From positions 2,850,135 through 2,914,134 of the forward strand of contig NZ_QFRX01000001.1 of NCBI RefSeq assembly GCF_003143935.1: a stretch of 64,000 nt of DNA. Reading direction: 5' to 3'. The position numbers were made by a program, and so were the translations under genes. How positions within the stretch are numbered: position 1 is the first letter of the stretch; each line of letters begins with the position of its first letter. The notes under the pieces were generated by a model, which saw only the letters and a program-made list of their open reading frames with translations, searched no databases and was not told the DNA's origin. Below are positions 51,195 through 59,628 of the stretch, piece by piece. Origin of the DNA: Streptomyces sp. Act143. Its GTDB lineage: Bacteria > Actinomycetota > Actinomycetes > Streptomycetales > Streptomycetaceae.

Positions 51195-53243
51195 CTACGT
51201 CTGCGAGGACGTCTCCTTCGCCCGCTCCTGGGCCGGCCCGCGCCGCACCGCACCCGGCGCGTTCCACTCCTGCCGCTTGCGCGCACGGATCTTGGCCGCC
51301 TCGGACGACTGCAACTGGTAGGGCACCGAGGTCACCATGACCCCCGGTGTGAACAGCAGTCGGCCCTTCAGCCGGAGCGCGCTCTGGTTGTGCAGCAGGT
51401 GCTCGTACCAGTGACCGACCACGTACTCGGGGATGATCACGGACACCGCGTCCCGCGGCGACTCCTTGCGCAGACTCTTCACGTACTCGATGACCGGCCG
51501 GGTGATCTCGCGGTAGGGCGAGTCGAGCACCTTCAGCGGTACGTCGATCCCGCGCCGCTCCCATTCGTCGCGCAGCGCCTTGGTCTCGATCGGGTCGACG
51601 TTGACGCTGAGCGCCTCCAGGGTGTCCGAGCGCATGAGCTTGGCGTAGGCCAGGGCACGCAGCGTCGGGCGGTGGATCTTGGAGATCAGCACGACCGAGT
51701 GCACCCGGGAGGGCCGCACGCTGTCGTCGCTCGGGCCTTCGGGGGCCGCGATCTCCTCGGCCACCCGGTCGTAGTGCTTACGGATCGCGGTCATCGTGGC
51801 GTAGAAGATGCACATGCCGAGCAGCGCGACCCAGGCCCCGTGCGTGAACTTGGTGACCAGGACGACGACCAGCACCAGGCCGGTGAAGAACGCGCCGAAG
51901 GCGTTGATCGCCCGGGAGCGGACCATGTGGCTGCGCTTCGCGGGGTCCTTCTCGACCGCCAGGTGGCGGTTCCAGTGCCGGACCATGCCGGTCTGGCTGA
52001 GGGTGAAGGACACGAAGACGCCGACGATGTAGAGCTGGATGAGGCGCGTGGAGTCGGCGCCGTAGATCCAGACCAGCAGACCGGCCGCGCCCGCCAGGAG
52101 CACGATGCCGTTGGAGAAGGCCAGGCGGTCGCCGCGGGTGTGCAGCTGCCTCGGCAGGTAGCGGTCCTGCGCCAGGATCGATCCCAGCAGCGGGAAGCCG
52201 TTGTACGCCGTGTTCGCCGCCAGGAACAGCACCAGCGCGGTCGCCGCCGCCAGCACGATGAACAGGAAGCTGCCCTTGCCGAAGACGGCCTCGGCGACCT
52301 GTGAGATCACCGGGTTCTGGACGTAGTCGGAGCCGATGGCGACGCCGTTCTTCAGCAGGTCGGCGGCCGGGTTCTCGGCCATCCGGACCTTGGTCACCAT
52401 GGCGAGCGCGATGATGCCGCAGAACATGGTGACGGCCAGCAGGCCCATCATCGCGAGCGTGGTCGCCGCGTTCTTGGACTTCGGCTTGCGGAACGCCGGG
52501 ACACCGTTGGAGATCGCCTCGACACCCGTCAGCGCCGCACAGCCCGACGAGAACGCCCGCAGCAGCAGGAAGACCAGCGCGAAACCGGCCAGGCCCTGGT
52601 GCTCGGCCTTGATCTCGTAGCCGGCCGTCGGCGCCCGCATGGTGTCGTCGAGGACCAGCCCGCGGAACGCGCCCCACGCGATCATGATGAACACGCCCGC
52701 GACGAAGACGTACGTCGGGATCGCGAACAGCGAGCCGGACTCCTTCACGCCGCGCAGGTTCATCAGCGTGAGCAGCACGATCACCGCGATCGCGCACAGC
52801 ACCTTGTGCTCGACGACGAAGGGGACGGCGGAGCCGAGGTTCTCGATACCGGAGGCGATCGACACGGCAACCGTGAGGACGTAGTCGACGAGCAGGGCAC
52901 TGGCGACCGTGAGCCCGGCCTTCGGGCCGAGGTTGGTGGTGGCCACCTCGTAGTCGCCGCCGCCGCTCGGATATGCGTGCACGTTCTGCCGGTAGGAGGC
53001 GACCACCGTGAACATCAGCACGACGACCGCGACCGCGATCCAGGGGCTGAAGTGGTACGCCGACACGCCCGCGATGGACAGGACCAGCAGCACCTCGCCG
53101 GGCGCGTACGCCACGGAGGAGAGGGGGTCGGAGGCGAAGACAGGGAGTGCGATGCGCTTCGGCAGGAGCGTTTCCCCGAGCCGGTCACTGCGCAGTGCGC
53201 GCCCGATCAGGATCCGTTTGGGCACGTCGGTCAGTTTGGACAC
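51195..53243 (-). CDS. KimA-like APC-family potassium importer
   Basis: 682 residues, about 12 TM helices followed by a cytoplasmic C-terminal domain of about 170 residues. It shares blocks with B. subtilis KimA (YdaO): SDPLSSVAYAPGEVLLVL, SYRQNVHAYPSGGGDYEV, LVDYVLTVAVSIASG, AFSSGCAALTGVEAISNGVPAF, RGDRLAFSNGIV, and HLLHNQSALRLKGRLLF near the C-terminus. KimA is a high-affinity K+/H+ symporter inhibited by c-di-AMP. The GTG start at 53243 lacks a good ribosome binding site; a TACGCT -10 lies nine bases upstream, so translation may be leaderless. It is divergent from two RCK-domain TrkA-like genes, which lack any TrkH/TrkG partner here. Confidence 0.87.
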   Translation of the reverse strand: MSKLTDVPKRILIGRALRSDRLGETLLPKRIALPVFASDPLSSVAYAPGEVLLVLSIAGVSAYHFSPWIAVAVVVLMFTVVASYRQNVHAYPSGGGDYEVATTNLGPKAGLTVASALLVDYVLTVAVSIASGIENLGSAVPFVVEHKVLCAIAVIVLLTLMNLRGVKESGSLFAIPTYVFVAGVFIMIAWGAFRGLVLDDTMRAPTAGYEIKAEHQGLAGFALVFLLLRAFSSGCAALTGVEAISNGVPAFRKPKSKNAATTLAMMGLLAVTMFCGIIALAMVTKVRMAENPAADLLKNGVAIGSDYVQNPVISQVAEAVFGKGSFLFIVLAAATALVLFLAANTAYNGFPLLGSILAQDRYLPRQLHTRGDRLAFSNGIVLLAGAAGLLVWIYGADSTRLIQLYIVGVFVSFTLSQTGMVRHWNRHLAVEKDPAKRSHMVRSRAINAFGAFFTGLVLVVVLVTKFTHGAWVALLGMCIFYATMTAIRKHYDRVAEEIAAPEGPSDDSVRPSRVHSVVLISKIHRPTLRALAYAKLMRSDTLEALSVNVDPIETKALRDEWERRGIDVPLKVLDSPYREITRPVIEYVKSLRKESPRDAVSVIIPEYVVGHWYEHLLHNQSALRLKGRLLFTPGVMVTSVPYQLQSSEAAKIRARKRQEWNAPGAVRRGPAQERAKETSSQT

Positions 53244-53415
53244 AACAGAGAAGCGTAAGCGTTCGAACGGGTGCACAACCACCCGCCACCCCACATCGGC
53301 CCTCGATCTGCTCTCCGAGTGAAATCGGCCAACCCCCCGGCAACGGATTCCGCAGCCGCCCGCGCCCCCATGCCTATATGACAAGACCCCCGCCGTCACC
53401 GCCCCCGGAGGTCCC

Positions 53416-53511
53416 ATGCACGCCACCGCAGAGCTGATCGGCGCCGCCGCCGCGCTCCTCGGCCTCGGAATCCTGACACTTGCGAGCCTGCGCAGCATCA
53501 GCCGCCGCTGA
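53416..53511 (+). CDS. Short single-TM peptide (31 aa) by the potassium genes
   Basis: ATG with GGAGGTCCC just upstream, a strong ribosome binding site. Sequence MHATAELIGAAAALLGLG then ILTLASLRSISRR: one hydrophobic helix with a basic C-terminus. It is in the divergent space between the KimA-like permease and the RCK genes, on the RCK strand and 133 nt before them. Could be an accessory subunit of a transporter or simply a spurious ORF; the ribosome binding site is the main support. Not a recognisable KdpF. Confidence 0.5.
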   Translation: MHATAELIGAAAALLGLGILTLASLRSISRR

Positions 53512-53605
53512 TCGTCCCGGAGCCGGTCCGGCCCTGCACGGGGGTGCCCCGCGCGGACCGCGCGTGTGTAGCTTGGTGGCCGGTCTGAGACCCTGTTAAG
53601 GCCAA

Positions 53606-53621
53606 GTCAACGACTCTTGAC
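53606..53621 (+). promoter_or_regulatory. GTCAA-TTGAC dyad before the first RCK gene
   Basis: GTCAA (53606-53610), CGACTC, TTGAC (53617-53621) form a short inverted repeat upstream of the ribosome binding site GGAAGGA of the RCK gene at 53645. Possible operator or 5' UTR hairpin; a -10-like GTTAAG lies just before it at 53595. Confidence 0.35.
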
Positions 53622-53644
53622 ATCTGACATTCGGAAGGACGGTC

Positions 53645-54316
53645 GTGCACATCGTCATCATGGGCTGCGGGCGAGTGGGTTCCGCTCTCGCCCAGACCCT
53701 GGAGCAACAGGGGCACACGGTCGCCGTGATCGACCAGGACCCCACCGCCTTCCGTCGACTGGGCTCCGGATTCGGCGGGCGCCGGGTCACCGGCGTCGGC
53801 TTCGACCAGGACACCTTGCGTGAAGCGGGCATCGAGGAGGCCGGTGCGTTCGCCGCCGTCTCCAGCGGCGACAACTCGAACATCATCGCCGCGCGCGTGG
53901 CCCGCGAGATGTTCGGCATCGAGAACGTCGCGGCCCGTATCTACGACCCCCGCCGCGCCGAGGTCTACCAGCGCCTGGGCATCCCGACGGTCGCCACGGT
54001 CCGCTGGACCGCCGACCAGATGCTGCGCCGGCTCCTTCCCTCCGGCGCCGAGCCGCTGTGGCGCGACCCCACCGGAGGCGTCCAGCTCGCGGAGGTGCAC
54101 GCCTCCGCCGCCTGGGTCGGCCACAAGATCAGCAAGATGCAGGAGGAGACGGGCGTCCGCGTGGCGTTCCTGACCCGTCTCGGCGAAGCGATCCTGCCCA
54201 CCTCGCAGACGGTGCTGCAGGAGGGCGACCTGGTGCACGTGATGATGCGCACCGACGAGGTCGACAAGGTCGAGGCGTCCTTCGCCAAGGGTCCCGAAGA
54301 GGAGGGCGGTCACTGA
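53645..54316 (+). CDS. trkA: TrkA/CeoB-like potassium regulatory subunit (RCK)
   Basis: 223 residues. Rossmann RCK_N domain from residue 1: MHIVIMGCGRVGSALAQTLE, GHTVAVIDQDPTAFRRLG; acidic ribose-binding position D after the second strand. RCK_C domain near residues 135-215. Binds NAD(H) or ATP and gates a potassium transport protein. GTG start with GGAAGGA upstream. Its stop overlaps the next RCK gene by one base (TGATG), so the two are co-translated and probably form a heteromer. No TrkH, KtrB or TrkG membrane subunit is present; the divergent KimA-like carrier is the only potassium transporter nearby. Confidence 0.9.
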   Translation: MHIVIMGCGRVGSALAQTLEQQGHTVAVIDQDPTAFRRLGSGFGGRRVTGVGFDQDTLREAGIEEAGAFAAVSSGDNSNIIAARVAREMFGIENVAARIYDPRRAEVYQRLGIPTVATVRWTADQMLRRLLPSGAEPLWRDPTGGVQLAEVHASAAWVGHKISKMQEETGVRVAFLTRLGEAILPTSQTVLQEGDLVHVMMRTDEVDKVEASFAKGPEEEGGH

Positions 54317-54990
54317 TGAGGGTCGCCATTGCCGGTGCCGGTGCGGTGGGCCGCTCGATCGCGGGCGAACTGCTGGAGAACGGCCACGAGGTCCTTCTCG
54401 TCGACAAGGCGCCGACCGCCATCTCGGTCGAGCGCGTCCCCCAGGCGGAGTGGCTGCTGGCCGACGCCTGCGAGATCACGTCCCTGGACGAGGCCGCGCT
54501 CCAGCGCTGCAACGTCGTGATCGCCGCGACGGGCGACGACAAGGTGAACCTGGTCGTCTCGCTGCTCGCGAAGACGGAGTACGGCGTCCCGCGCGTCGTC
54601 GCCCGGGTGAACAACCCCAAGAACGAATGGCTCTTCAACGAGTCCTGGGGCGTGGACGTCGCCGTCTCCACCCCCCGCCTGATGTCGGCCCTGGTCGAGG
54701 AGGCGGTGAGCGTCGGCGACCTGGTCCGCCTGCTCCGCTTCAGCCACGGCGACGCGAACCTGGTCGAGCTGACCCTGCCGGAGGAGTCGGCCCTGGCCGG
54801 CACCCAGGTCGGCGACGTGGAGTGGCCGGAGGACACGTCCCTGGTGACGATCATCCGCGGCACCCGTGTCCTGACCCCGACCCAGGACGACTCCCTGGAG
54901 GCCGGCGACGAACTGCTGTTCGTGGCGGCGCAGGCCCGGGAGGAGCAGCTGGAGGACCTGCTGTCGGTGCGCCGCGAGGACGCGTCCTAG
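54316..54990 (+). CDS. trkA: Second TrkA/CeoC-like RCK protein
   Basis: 224 residues. MRVAIAGAGAVGRSIAGELLENGHEVLLVDK is the NAD-binding fold; CNVVIAATGDDKVNLVVSLLAKTEYGVPRVVARVNNP is the middle of the RCK_N domain; the RCK_C domain is near 140-215. It starts one base inside the previous gene (TGATG). The pair with adjacent RCK1 matches the ceoB-ceoC arrangement known in mycobacteria. A long perfect hairpin follows, shared with the convergent DUF3159 gene. Confidence 0.9.
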   Translation: MRVAIAGAGAVGRSIAGELLENGHEVLLVDKAPTAISVERVPQAEWLLADACEITSLDEAALQRCNVVIAATGDDKVNLVVSLLAKTEYGVPRVVARVNNPKNEWLFNESWGVDVAVSTPRLMSALVEEAVSVGDLVRLLRFSHGDANLVELTLPEESALAGTQVGDVEWPEDTSLVTIIRGTRVLTPTQDDSLEAGDELLFVAAQAREEQLEDLLSVRREDAS

Positions 54991-54995
54991 GCGGT

Positions 54996-55044
54996 ACGAC
55001 GACGGAGGGCGCCCCGGATCTCCCGGGGCGCCCTCCGTCGTCGT
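54996..55044. terminator. Bidirectional 22-bp hairpin terminator
   Basis: A perfect inverted repeat: 22-nt arms at 54996-55017 and 55023-55044 around a 5-nt loop, centred between the converging second RCK gene and the DUF3159 gene. GC-rich, no U-tract. One of the strongest hairpins in the window. Confidence 0.9.
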
Positions 55045-55052
55045 AAGGGAAT

Positions 55053-55811
55053 CTACGCCTCGCGCCGGTGCCGCGCGCCCGTCGTCTCACCGCGCTCCGC
55101 GGCCAGGGCGGCCTTGCGCTCCTCCTCCGCCTTCTCCTCGGCTTCCATCTCCGCGAAGACGTCGATCGGCGCGGGCGCCTTCGCCAGGAAGACCCACGTC
55201 AGCCATACGGCGAGCAGGAACGGCGGGATCTTCAGGGCGACCAGCACCCAGCCGAGCTGCGCGGTGTTGGCCCACCAGTACAGCGGGAAGAGGATCGCGC
55301 ACTTGGCGAGCAGGATCGCGCCCCAGGCGTAACTGGCCTTGGCGTACGCCTTCTTGCGGCCGGGGTTGCGGGTGCGCCAGGAGAGGTTCTCCTTGAACAC
55401 CGGCCCGAGGATCAGCCCGATCAGCGGGACGCCGCACAGCGTCGTGATGATGTACGCGAGCCCCAGCCCGAGCGTGTACAGCATGCCGGGGAGGTAGAAG
55501 TCCTTCGCGTTGCCGGTCATCATCGCGAAGACGACACCGAAGGCCACGCCGAAGACGCCGCTGAAGGCGTGCTTGACGGTGTCCCGCATCACCAGCCGGA
55601 CCACGACCAGGACCAGCGACACCGCGAGCGCGGCGATCGCGGACATGTGCAGGTCCTTGTTGATCGTGTAGATCGTGACGAAGAGCAGGCCGGGCAGCAC
55701 CGTCTCGACCATGCCCCGCAGGCCTCCGAAGGCCTCGAACAGCGCGGCCTCGGTCACCGCCCGGGCGTCGTGCTGATCGGTCTCTTCGGTCGGCTTGTCG
55801 AGCGACGTCAC
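55053..55811 (-). CDS. DUF3159 family membrane protein
   Basis: 252 residues with about six hydrophobic segments. Family features are EAFGGLRGMVETVLPGLLFVTIYTINKDLH near residue 28 and GMLYTLGLGLAYIITTLCGVPLIGLILGPV near 110; the basic segment RTRNPGRKKAYAKAS follows near 145. A charged C-terminal tail (AEEKAEEERKAALAAERGETTGARHR) follows the last helix. Membership is conserved across actinobacteria next to ceoBC, including Mycobacterium. Function unknown; the position suggests a link to potassium or osmotic homeostasis, but that is context only. Start ATG is three bases downstream of the OB-fold gene's stop, hence an operon. Confidence 0.88.
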   Translation of the reverse strand: MTSLDKPTEETDQHDARAVTEAALFEAFGGLRGMVETVLPGLLFVTIYTINKDLHMSAIAALAVSLVLVVVRLVMRDTVKHAFSGVFGVAFGVVFAMMTGNAKDFYLPGMLYTLGLGLAYIITTLCGVPLIGLILGPVFKENLSWRTRNPGRKKAYAKASYAWGAILLAKCAILFPLYWWANTAQLGWVLVALKIPPFLLAVWLTWVFLAKAPAPIDVFAEMEAEEKAEEERKAALAAERGETTGARHRREA

Positions 55812-55814
55812 CGG

Positions 55815-56213
55815 CTACTCCCTACCGAGGGGTCTCAGTTCGTACTTCGGGTTGAACAGCACCCGGCGGCCCCGGCTCATCGAGATCCGGCCCGATGCGA
55901 TCAGCTTGCGCCCCGGCTCGATCCCCACGATGGAGCGCCTGCCGAGCCACACCACGTCCAGCGCGGCGGAGCCGTCGAACAGCTCGGCCTCCAGCGCCGG
56001 GACACCGGCCCGGGGGCGCAGCGTGACCGTGCGCAAGGTACCAGTTACCGTCACGATCTGTCGGTCGTGGCAGTCGCCGATCTTGGTGCAGCCGGCGGTC
56101 TCGGCATCCTCCCGCAGCTCCTCCGACTCCAGGTCCTCCTGGGACGAGGAAAGCCGGTCGAGCATGCGCCGGAACCGGCCCACCGGCTTCTCGGAACGCG
56201 GAACAGCACTCAT
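55815..56213 (-). CDS. OB-fold nucleic-acid-binding domain protein
   Basis: 132 residues. After an acidic start, IVTVTGTLRTVTLRPRAGVPALEAELFDGSAALDVVWLGRRSIVGIEPG (about 53-100) is a typical OB-fold strand pattern, ending in ISMSRGRRVLFNPKYEL. The family neighbours ceoBC and DUF3159 throughout actinobacteria. Two cysteines (GC...DC, near residues 42-48) may make a small metal site. A -10-like TACGCT lies six bases before the ATG, which suggests a leaderless mRNA. It is the first gene of a two-gene operon with DUF3159 and its start faces the kdpE 3' end. Confidence 0.82.
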   Translation of the reverse strand: MSAVPRSEKPVGRFRRMLDRLSSSQEDLESEELREDAETAGCTKIGDCHDRQIVTVTGTLRTVTLRPRAGVPALEAELFDGSAALDVVWLGRRSIVGIEPGRKLIASGRISMSRGRRVLFNPKYELRPLGRE

Positions 56214-56219
56214 ATCTGA

Positions 56220-56225
56220 AGCGTA
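56220..56225 (-). promoter_or_regulatory. -10 element for a leaderless OB-fold gene transcript
   Basis: TACGCT on the minus strand ends six bases before the ATG at 56213, so transcription would begin at the start codon. No clear -35. Weak by itself. Confidence 0.35.
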
Positions 56226-56258
56226 CCGGGGTGCACTGACACGTTCGTACCCGCGGTG

Positions 56259-56945
56259 CTAGCCCTCGAACCGATAGCCCATACCGGGCTCCGTGATGAA
56301 GTGCTCGGGATGCGAGGGGTCCGCCTCCAGCTTGCGGCGCAGTTGGGCCATGTACACGCGCAGGTAGTTGGTCTCCGTCCCGTACGACGGCCCCCACACC
56401 TCCTGCAACAGCTGCTTCTGGCTGACCAGTCGCCCGGTGTTGCGCACCAGCACCTCCAGCAGGTGCCACTCCGTGGGGGTCAGGCGTACGTCCTTGCCGC
56501 CGCGGTTGACCTTCTTCGCTGCGAGGTCGACGGTGAACTCCTCGGTCTCCACCGTGGTCACGTCGCCCTCCCCCGGACCGGCCGGCTCGGCCCGGCGGAC
56601 GGCGGCCCGCAGCCGGGCCAGCAGTTCGTCCATGCCGAAGGGCTTGGTGACGTAGTCGTCGGCGCCCGCGTCCAGTGCCTGGACCTTCTCGTCCGAGGAG
56701 TGCCGGGCGGAGAGCACCAGGATGGGCACCCGGGTCCAGCCGCGCAGCCCCCTGATCACCTCGACGCCGTCCATGTCGGGCAGGCCCAGGTCGAGGACGA
56801 CCACGTCGGGGTGGCGGGCGGCGGCCAGCCGGAGGGCGGTGGCGCCGTCGTGGGCCGCGTCGACCTCGTACTTGCGGGCCTTGAGGTTGATCACGAGGGC
56901 GCGCACGATCTGCGGCTCGTCCTCGATCACGAGCACCCGGGTCAT
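56259..56945 (-). CDS. kdpE: KdpE, response regulator
   Basis: 228 residues. Receiver domain (about 1-120) with the acidic pocket and phospho-accepting Asp in DVVVLDLGLPDMDGVEVI near 52, the conserved Lys in YVTKPFGMDELLARL near 102, then an OmpR-type winged helix (about 135-228; RLTPTEWHLLEVLVRNTGRLVSQKQLL, YLRVYMAQLRRKLE). Controls the kdpFABC potassium ATPase genes in known systems. The ATG overlaps the stop of the kdpD gene (ATGA). No kdpFABC is in the window, so its targets must lie elsewhere or be the potassium genes next door. Confidence 0.92.
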   Translation of the reverse strand: MTRVLVIEDEPQIVRALVINLKARKYEVDAAHDGATALRLAAARHPDVVVLDLGLPDMDGVEVIRGLRGWTRVPILVLSARHSSDEKVQALDAGADDYVTKPFGMDELLARLRAAVRRAEPAGPGEGDVTTVETEEFTVDLAAKKVNRGGKDVRLTPTEWHLLEVLVRNTGRLVSQKQLLQEVWGPSYGTETNYLRVYMAQLRRKLEADPSHPEHFITEPGMGYRFEG

Positions 56946-59503
56946 CGGGCCTGCCTTTCGGGTCGTACGAGTTCCACGAGCGGCCGCGGTTCAGCGCCCG
57001 CGTCCGCCGCTGTGAGGGTCAGCACCATGGTGAGGCCGCCGCCCGGCGTGTCCTCGGCGCCGAGGGTGCCGCCCATGGCCTCGGCGAAGCCGCGGGCGAC
57101 GGCGAGGCCGAGTCCGACGCCGGCGCCGCGCGGGGCGTCGCCGTAGCGCTGGAAGGGCGCGAAGATGCGTTCCTTGGCCTCGTCGGGGACGCCGGGCCCG
57201 CGGTCGACCACCCGCACCTCGACCCGGTCGGCGATGGCGCTGGCGGAGACGAGGACGGGGCTGCCGGGCGGGCTGTACTTGACGGCGTTCTCGACCAGGT
57301 TGGCCACCGACCGCTCCAGCAGCCCGGCGTCCACCGCGACCATGGGCAGCGTCTCCGGGATGTCCAGTTCCACGCTGTCCTCGGGCACCCCGCCGAGCGC
57401 CATGGGCACCACCTCGTCGAGGTCGATCTCCCGGATCAGCGGGGTGACGGTGCCGGTCTGGAGGCGGGACATGTCCAGCAGGTTGCCGACGAGGTGGTCG
57501 AGGCGGTCGGCGCCGTCCTCGATGCCCGCCAGCAGTTCGGCCCGGTCCTCCTCGGACCATGCCACGTCGTCGGAGCGCAGCGAGGACACCGAGGCCTTGA
57601 TCCCGGCGAGCGGGGTGCGCAGATCGTGGCTGACGGCGGCCAGCAGCGCCGTACGGATGCGGTTGCCCTCTGCGAGCGCGCGGGCCTGCTCGGCCTCCTC
57701 CCGCAGCCGCCGCCGGTCGAGCACCACGGCACTCTGCGCGGCGAACGCGGCCAGCACCCGGCGGTCCTCGGCGGGCAGCGCCCGGCCGGTCAGGGCGAGG
57801 GCCATGTGGTCCCCGACCGGCATGTCGACGTCGGCGTCCTCGGGCCGCTCCACCGGGCGGCCGAGACCGGCGCGGCCCGCGCAGGTCCAGGGCTCGACGT
57901 CGCTCGCCCGCTCCAGCAGGGCCGCCGACTCCATCCCGAAGGTCTCGCGCACGCGCTCCAGGAGGTCCTCCAGGCCGGTCTCGCCGCGCAGCACGTTGCC
58001 CGCGAGGAAGGACAGGATCTCCGACTCGGCCCGCAGCCGGGCCGCCTGATGGGTGCGCCGGGCGGCCAGGTCGACGACCGAGGCCACCGAGACACCGACC
58101 CCGACGAAGATCACGATGGCGACGATGTTCTTCGGGTCGGCGATGGTCCAGTGGTGCAGGGGCGGTGTGTAGAAGTAGTTCAGCAGGAGCGAGCCGACGG
58201 CGGCCGAGGCCAGCGCCGGCAGCAGTCCGCCGAGCAGGGCGGCGGCCACCGTCACGGTCAGGAACAGCAGCATGTCGTTGGCGAGGCCGAGGTGGACGGT
58301 GTTGAGCAGCACCGCCAGCACGGCGGGGCCGGCCACGCCGACCGCCCAGCCCCAGATGATCCGCGCCTTCCCGAGCCGTGCGCCGCGGGCGACCGGGAGC
58401 CCGCGTCCCTTGGCGGCCTCTTCATGGGTGACGATGTGGACGTCCAGGTCGGGCCCGGACTCGCGGGCGACCGTGGCGCCCACGCCCGGCCCGAAGACGT
58501 ACTGCCAGGCCTTGCGGCGCGAGGAGCCGAGCACGATCTGGGTGGCGTTGACGCCGCGTGCGAAGTCCAGCAGCGCCGCGGGGATGTCGTCCCCGATCAC
58601 ATGGTGGAAGGTGCCGCCGAGGTCCTCGGCCAGGGTGCGCTGCACCGCGAGTTCCTTGGGCGAGGCGGCGGTCAGGCCGTCGCTGCGGGCGATGTAGACG
58701 GCGAGCACCTCACCGCCGGCGCCCTTCTCGGCGAGGCGCGCGGCCCGGCGGATCAGGGTCCGCCCCTCGGGGCCACCGGTCAGTCCGACGACGATCCGCT
58801 CCCGGGAACCCCAGATCTTCGACACCCGGTGGTCGCTGCGGTACTGCTTCAGGTACTCGTCGACGCGGTCGGCCACCCACAGCAGGGCCAGTTCGCGCAG
58901 GGCGGTGAGGTTGCCGGGGCGGAAGTAGTTCGACAGGGCGGCGTCGACCTTGTCCGGCCGGTAGATGTTGCCGTGCGCCATCCGCCGCCGCAGCGCCTGC
59001 GGCGACATGTCGACCAGCTCGATCTGATCGGCCCGCCGCACCACTTCGTCGGGGACGGTCTCGCGCTGCCGCACCCCCGTGATCGACTCGACGACGTCCC
59101 CCAGCGACTCGAGGTGCTGGATGTTCACGGTCGAGATCACGTCGATCCCGGCGGCGAGGAGTTCCTCCACGTCCTGCCAGCGCTTGGCGTTGCGGGAGCC
59201 GGGGACGTTGGTGTGGGCGAGTTCGTCCACCAGGGCGACGGCGGGCGCGCGCCGCAGCACCGCGTCGACGTCCATCTCCTGGAAGGCGGCCCCCCGGTAC
59301 TCCAGTTCCCGGTGGGTGATCTGCTCCAGGCCGTGCAGCATCACCTCGGTGCGCGGCCGGTCGTGGTGCTCGACGTGGGCCACGACGCAGTCGGTACCGC
59401 GTTCGACGCGCCGGTGCGCCTCGGAGAGCATCGCGTACGTCTTGCCGACGCCCGGTGCCGCACCGAGGTAGATCCGAAGCTTGCCGCGTCCCATGGGCCC
59501 CAT
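56942..59503 (-). CDS. kdpD: KdpD, potassium/turgor sensor kinase
   Basis: 853 residues. N-terminal KdpD domain with Walker A GAAPGVGKT near 13 and VDELAHTNVPGSRN; a Usp-like domain (about 230-360; VVGLTGGPEGRTLIRRAA near 240); four closely spaced TM helices (about 385-485); a GAF-like region (500-600); HisKA with phospho-His in AVSHDLRTPLAGIK near 635; HATPase with NLVENAVKYSP near 755 and VDRGPGVPDEAKERIFAPF near 790. It senses low potassium or turgor in other organisms. ATG 59503 has GGAAG upstream; a second ATG three codons later is also possible. Operon with kdpE. Confidence 0.93.
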   Translation of the reverse strand: MGPMGRGKLRIYLGAAPGVGKTYAMLSEAHRRVERGTDCVVAHVEHHDRPRTEVMLHGLEQITHRELEYRGAAFQEMDVDAVLRRAPAVALVDELAHTNVPGSRNAKRWQDVEELLAAGIDVISTVNIQHLESLGDVVESITGVRQRETVPDEVVRRADQIELVDMSPQALRRRMAHGNIYRPDKVDAALSNYFRPGNLTALRELALLWVADRVDEYLKQYRSDHRVSKIWGSRERIVVGLTGGPEGRTLIRRAARLAEKGAGGEVLAVYIARSDGLTAASPKELAVQRTLAEDLGGTFHHVIGDDIPAALLDFARGVNATQIVLGSSRRKAWQYVFGPGVGATVARESGPDLDVHIVTHEEAAKGRGLPVARGARLGKARIIWGWAVGVAGPAVLAVLLNTVHLGLANDMLLFLTVTVAAALLGGLLPALASAAVGSLLLNYFYTPPLHHWTIADPKNIVAIVIFVGVGVSVASVVDLAARRTHQAARLRAESEILSFLAGNVLRGETGLEDLLERVRETFGMESAALLERASDVEPWTCAGRAGLGRPVERPEDADVDMPVGDHMALALTGRALPAEDRRVLAAFAAQSAVVLDRRRLREEAEQARALAEGNRIRTALLAAVSHDLRTPLAGIKASVSSLRSDDVAWSEEDRAELLAGIEDGADRLDHLVGNLLDMSRLQTGTVTPLIREIDLDEVVPMALGGVPEDSVELDIPETLPMVAVDAGLLERSVANLVENAVKYSPPGSPVLVSASAIADRVEVRVVDRGPGVPDEAKERIFAPFQRYGDAPRGAGVGLGLAVARGFAEAMGGTLGAEDTPGGGLTMVLTLTAADAGAEPRPLVELVRPERQAR

Positions 59504-59628
59504 TGTCTTCCGGTCACTGCTGCCTGCGCAGCGTCGACCCTACGGCCATCAATTGCGGCAAAAGGGGTCGAGAGGGCCCTTGGGGCCCGTCTTTGACGCA
59601 ACCCTGACGGCGACGCGCACCGGGCGCC

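Noticed and set aside
53244..53644. ydaO (c-di-AMP) riboswitch upstream of the KimA-like gene
   Set aside because: I found no recognisable ydaO conserved core on the relevant strand, and the likely start is close to its -10 box.
56259..59503. Complete kdp operon
   Set aside because: kdpFABC genes are absent on both sides within the window.
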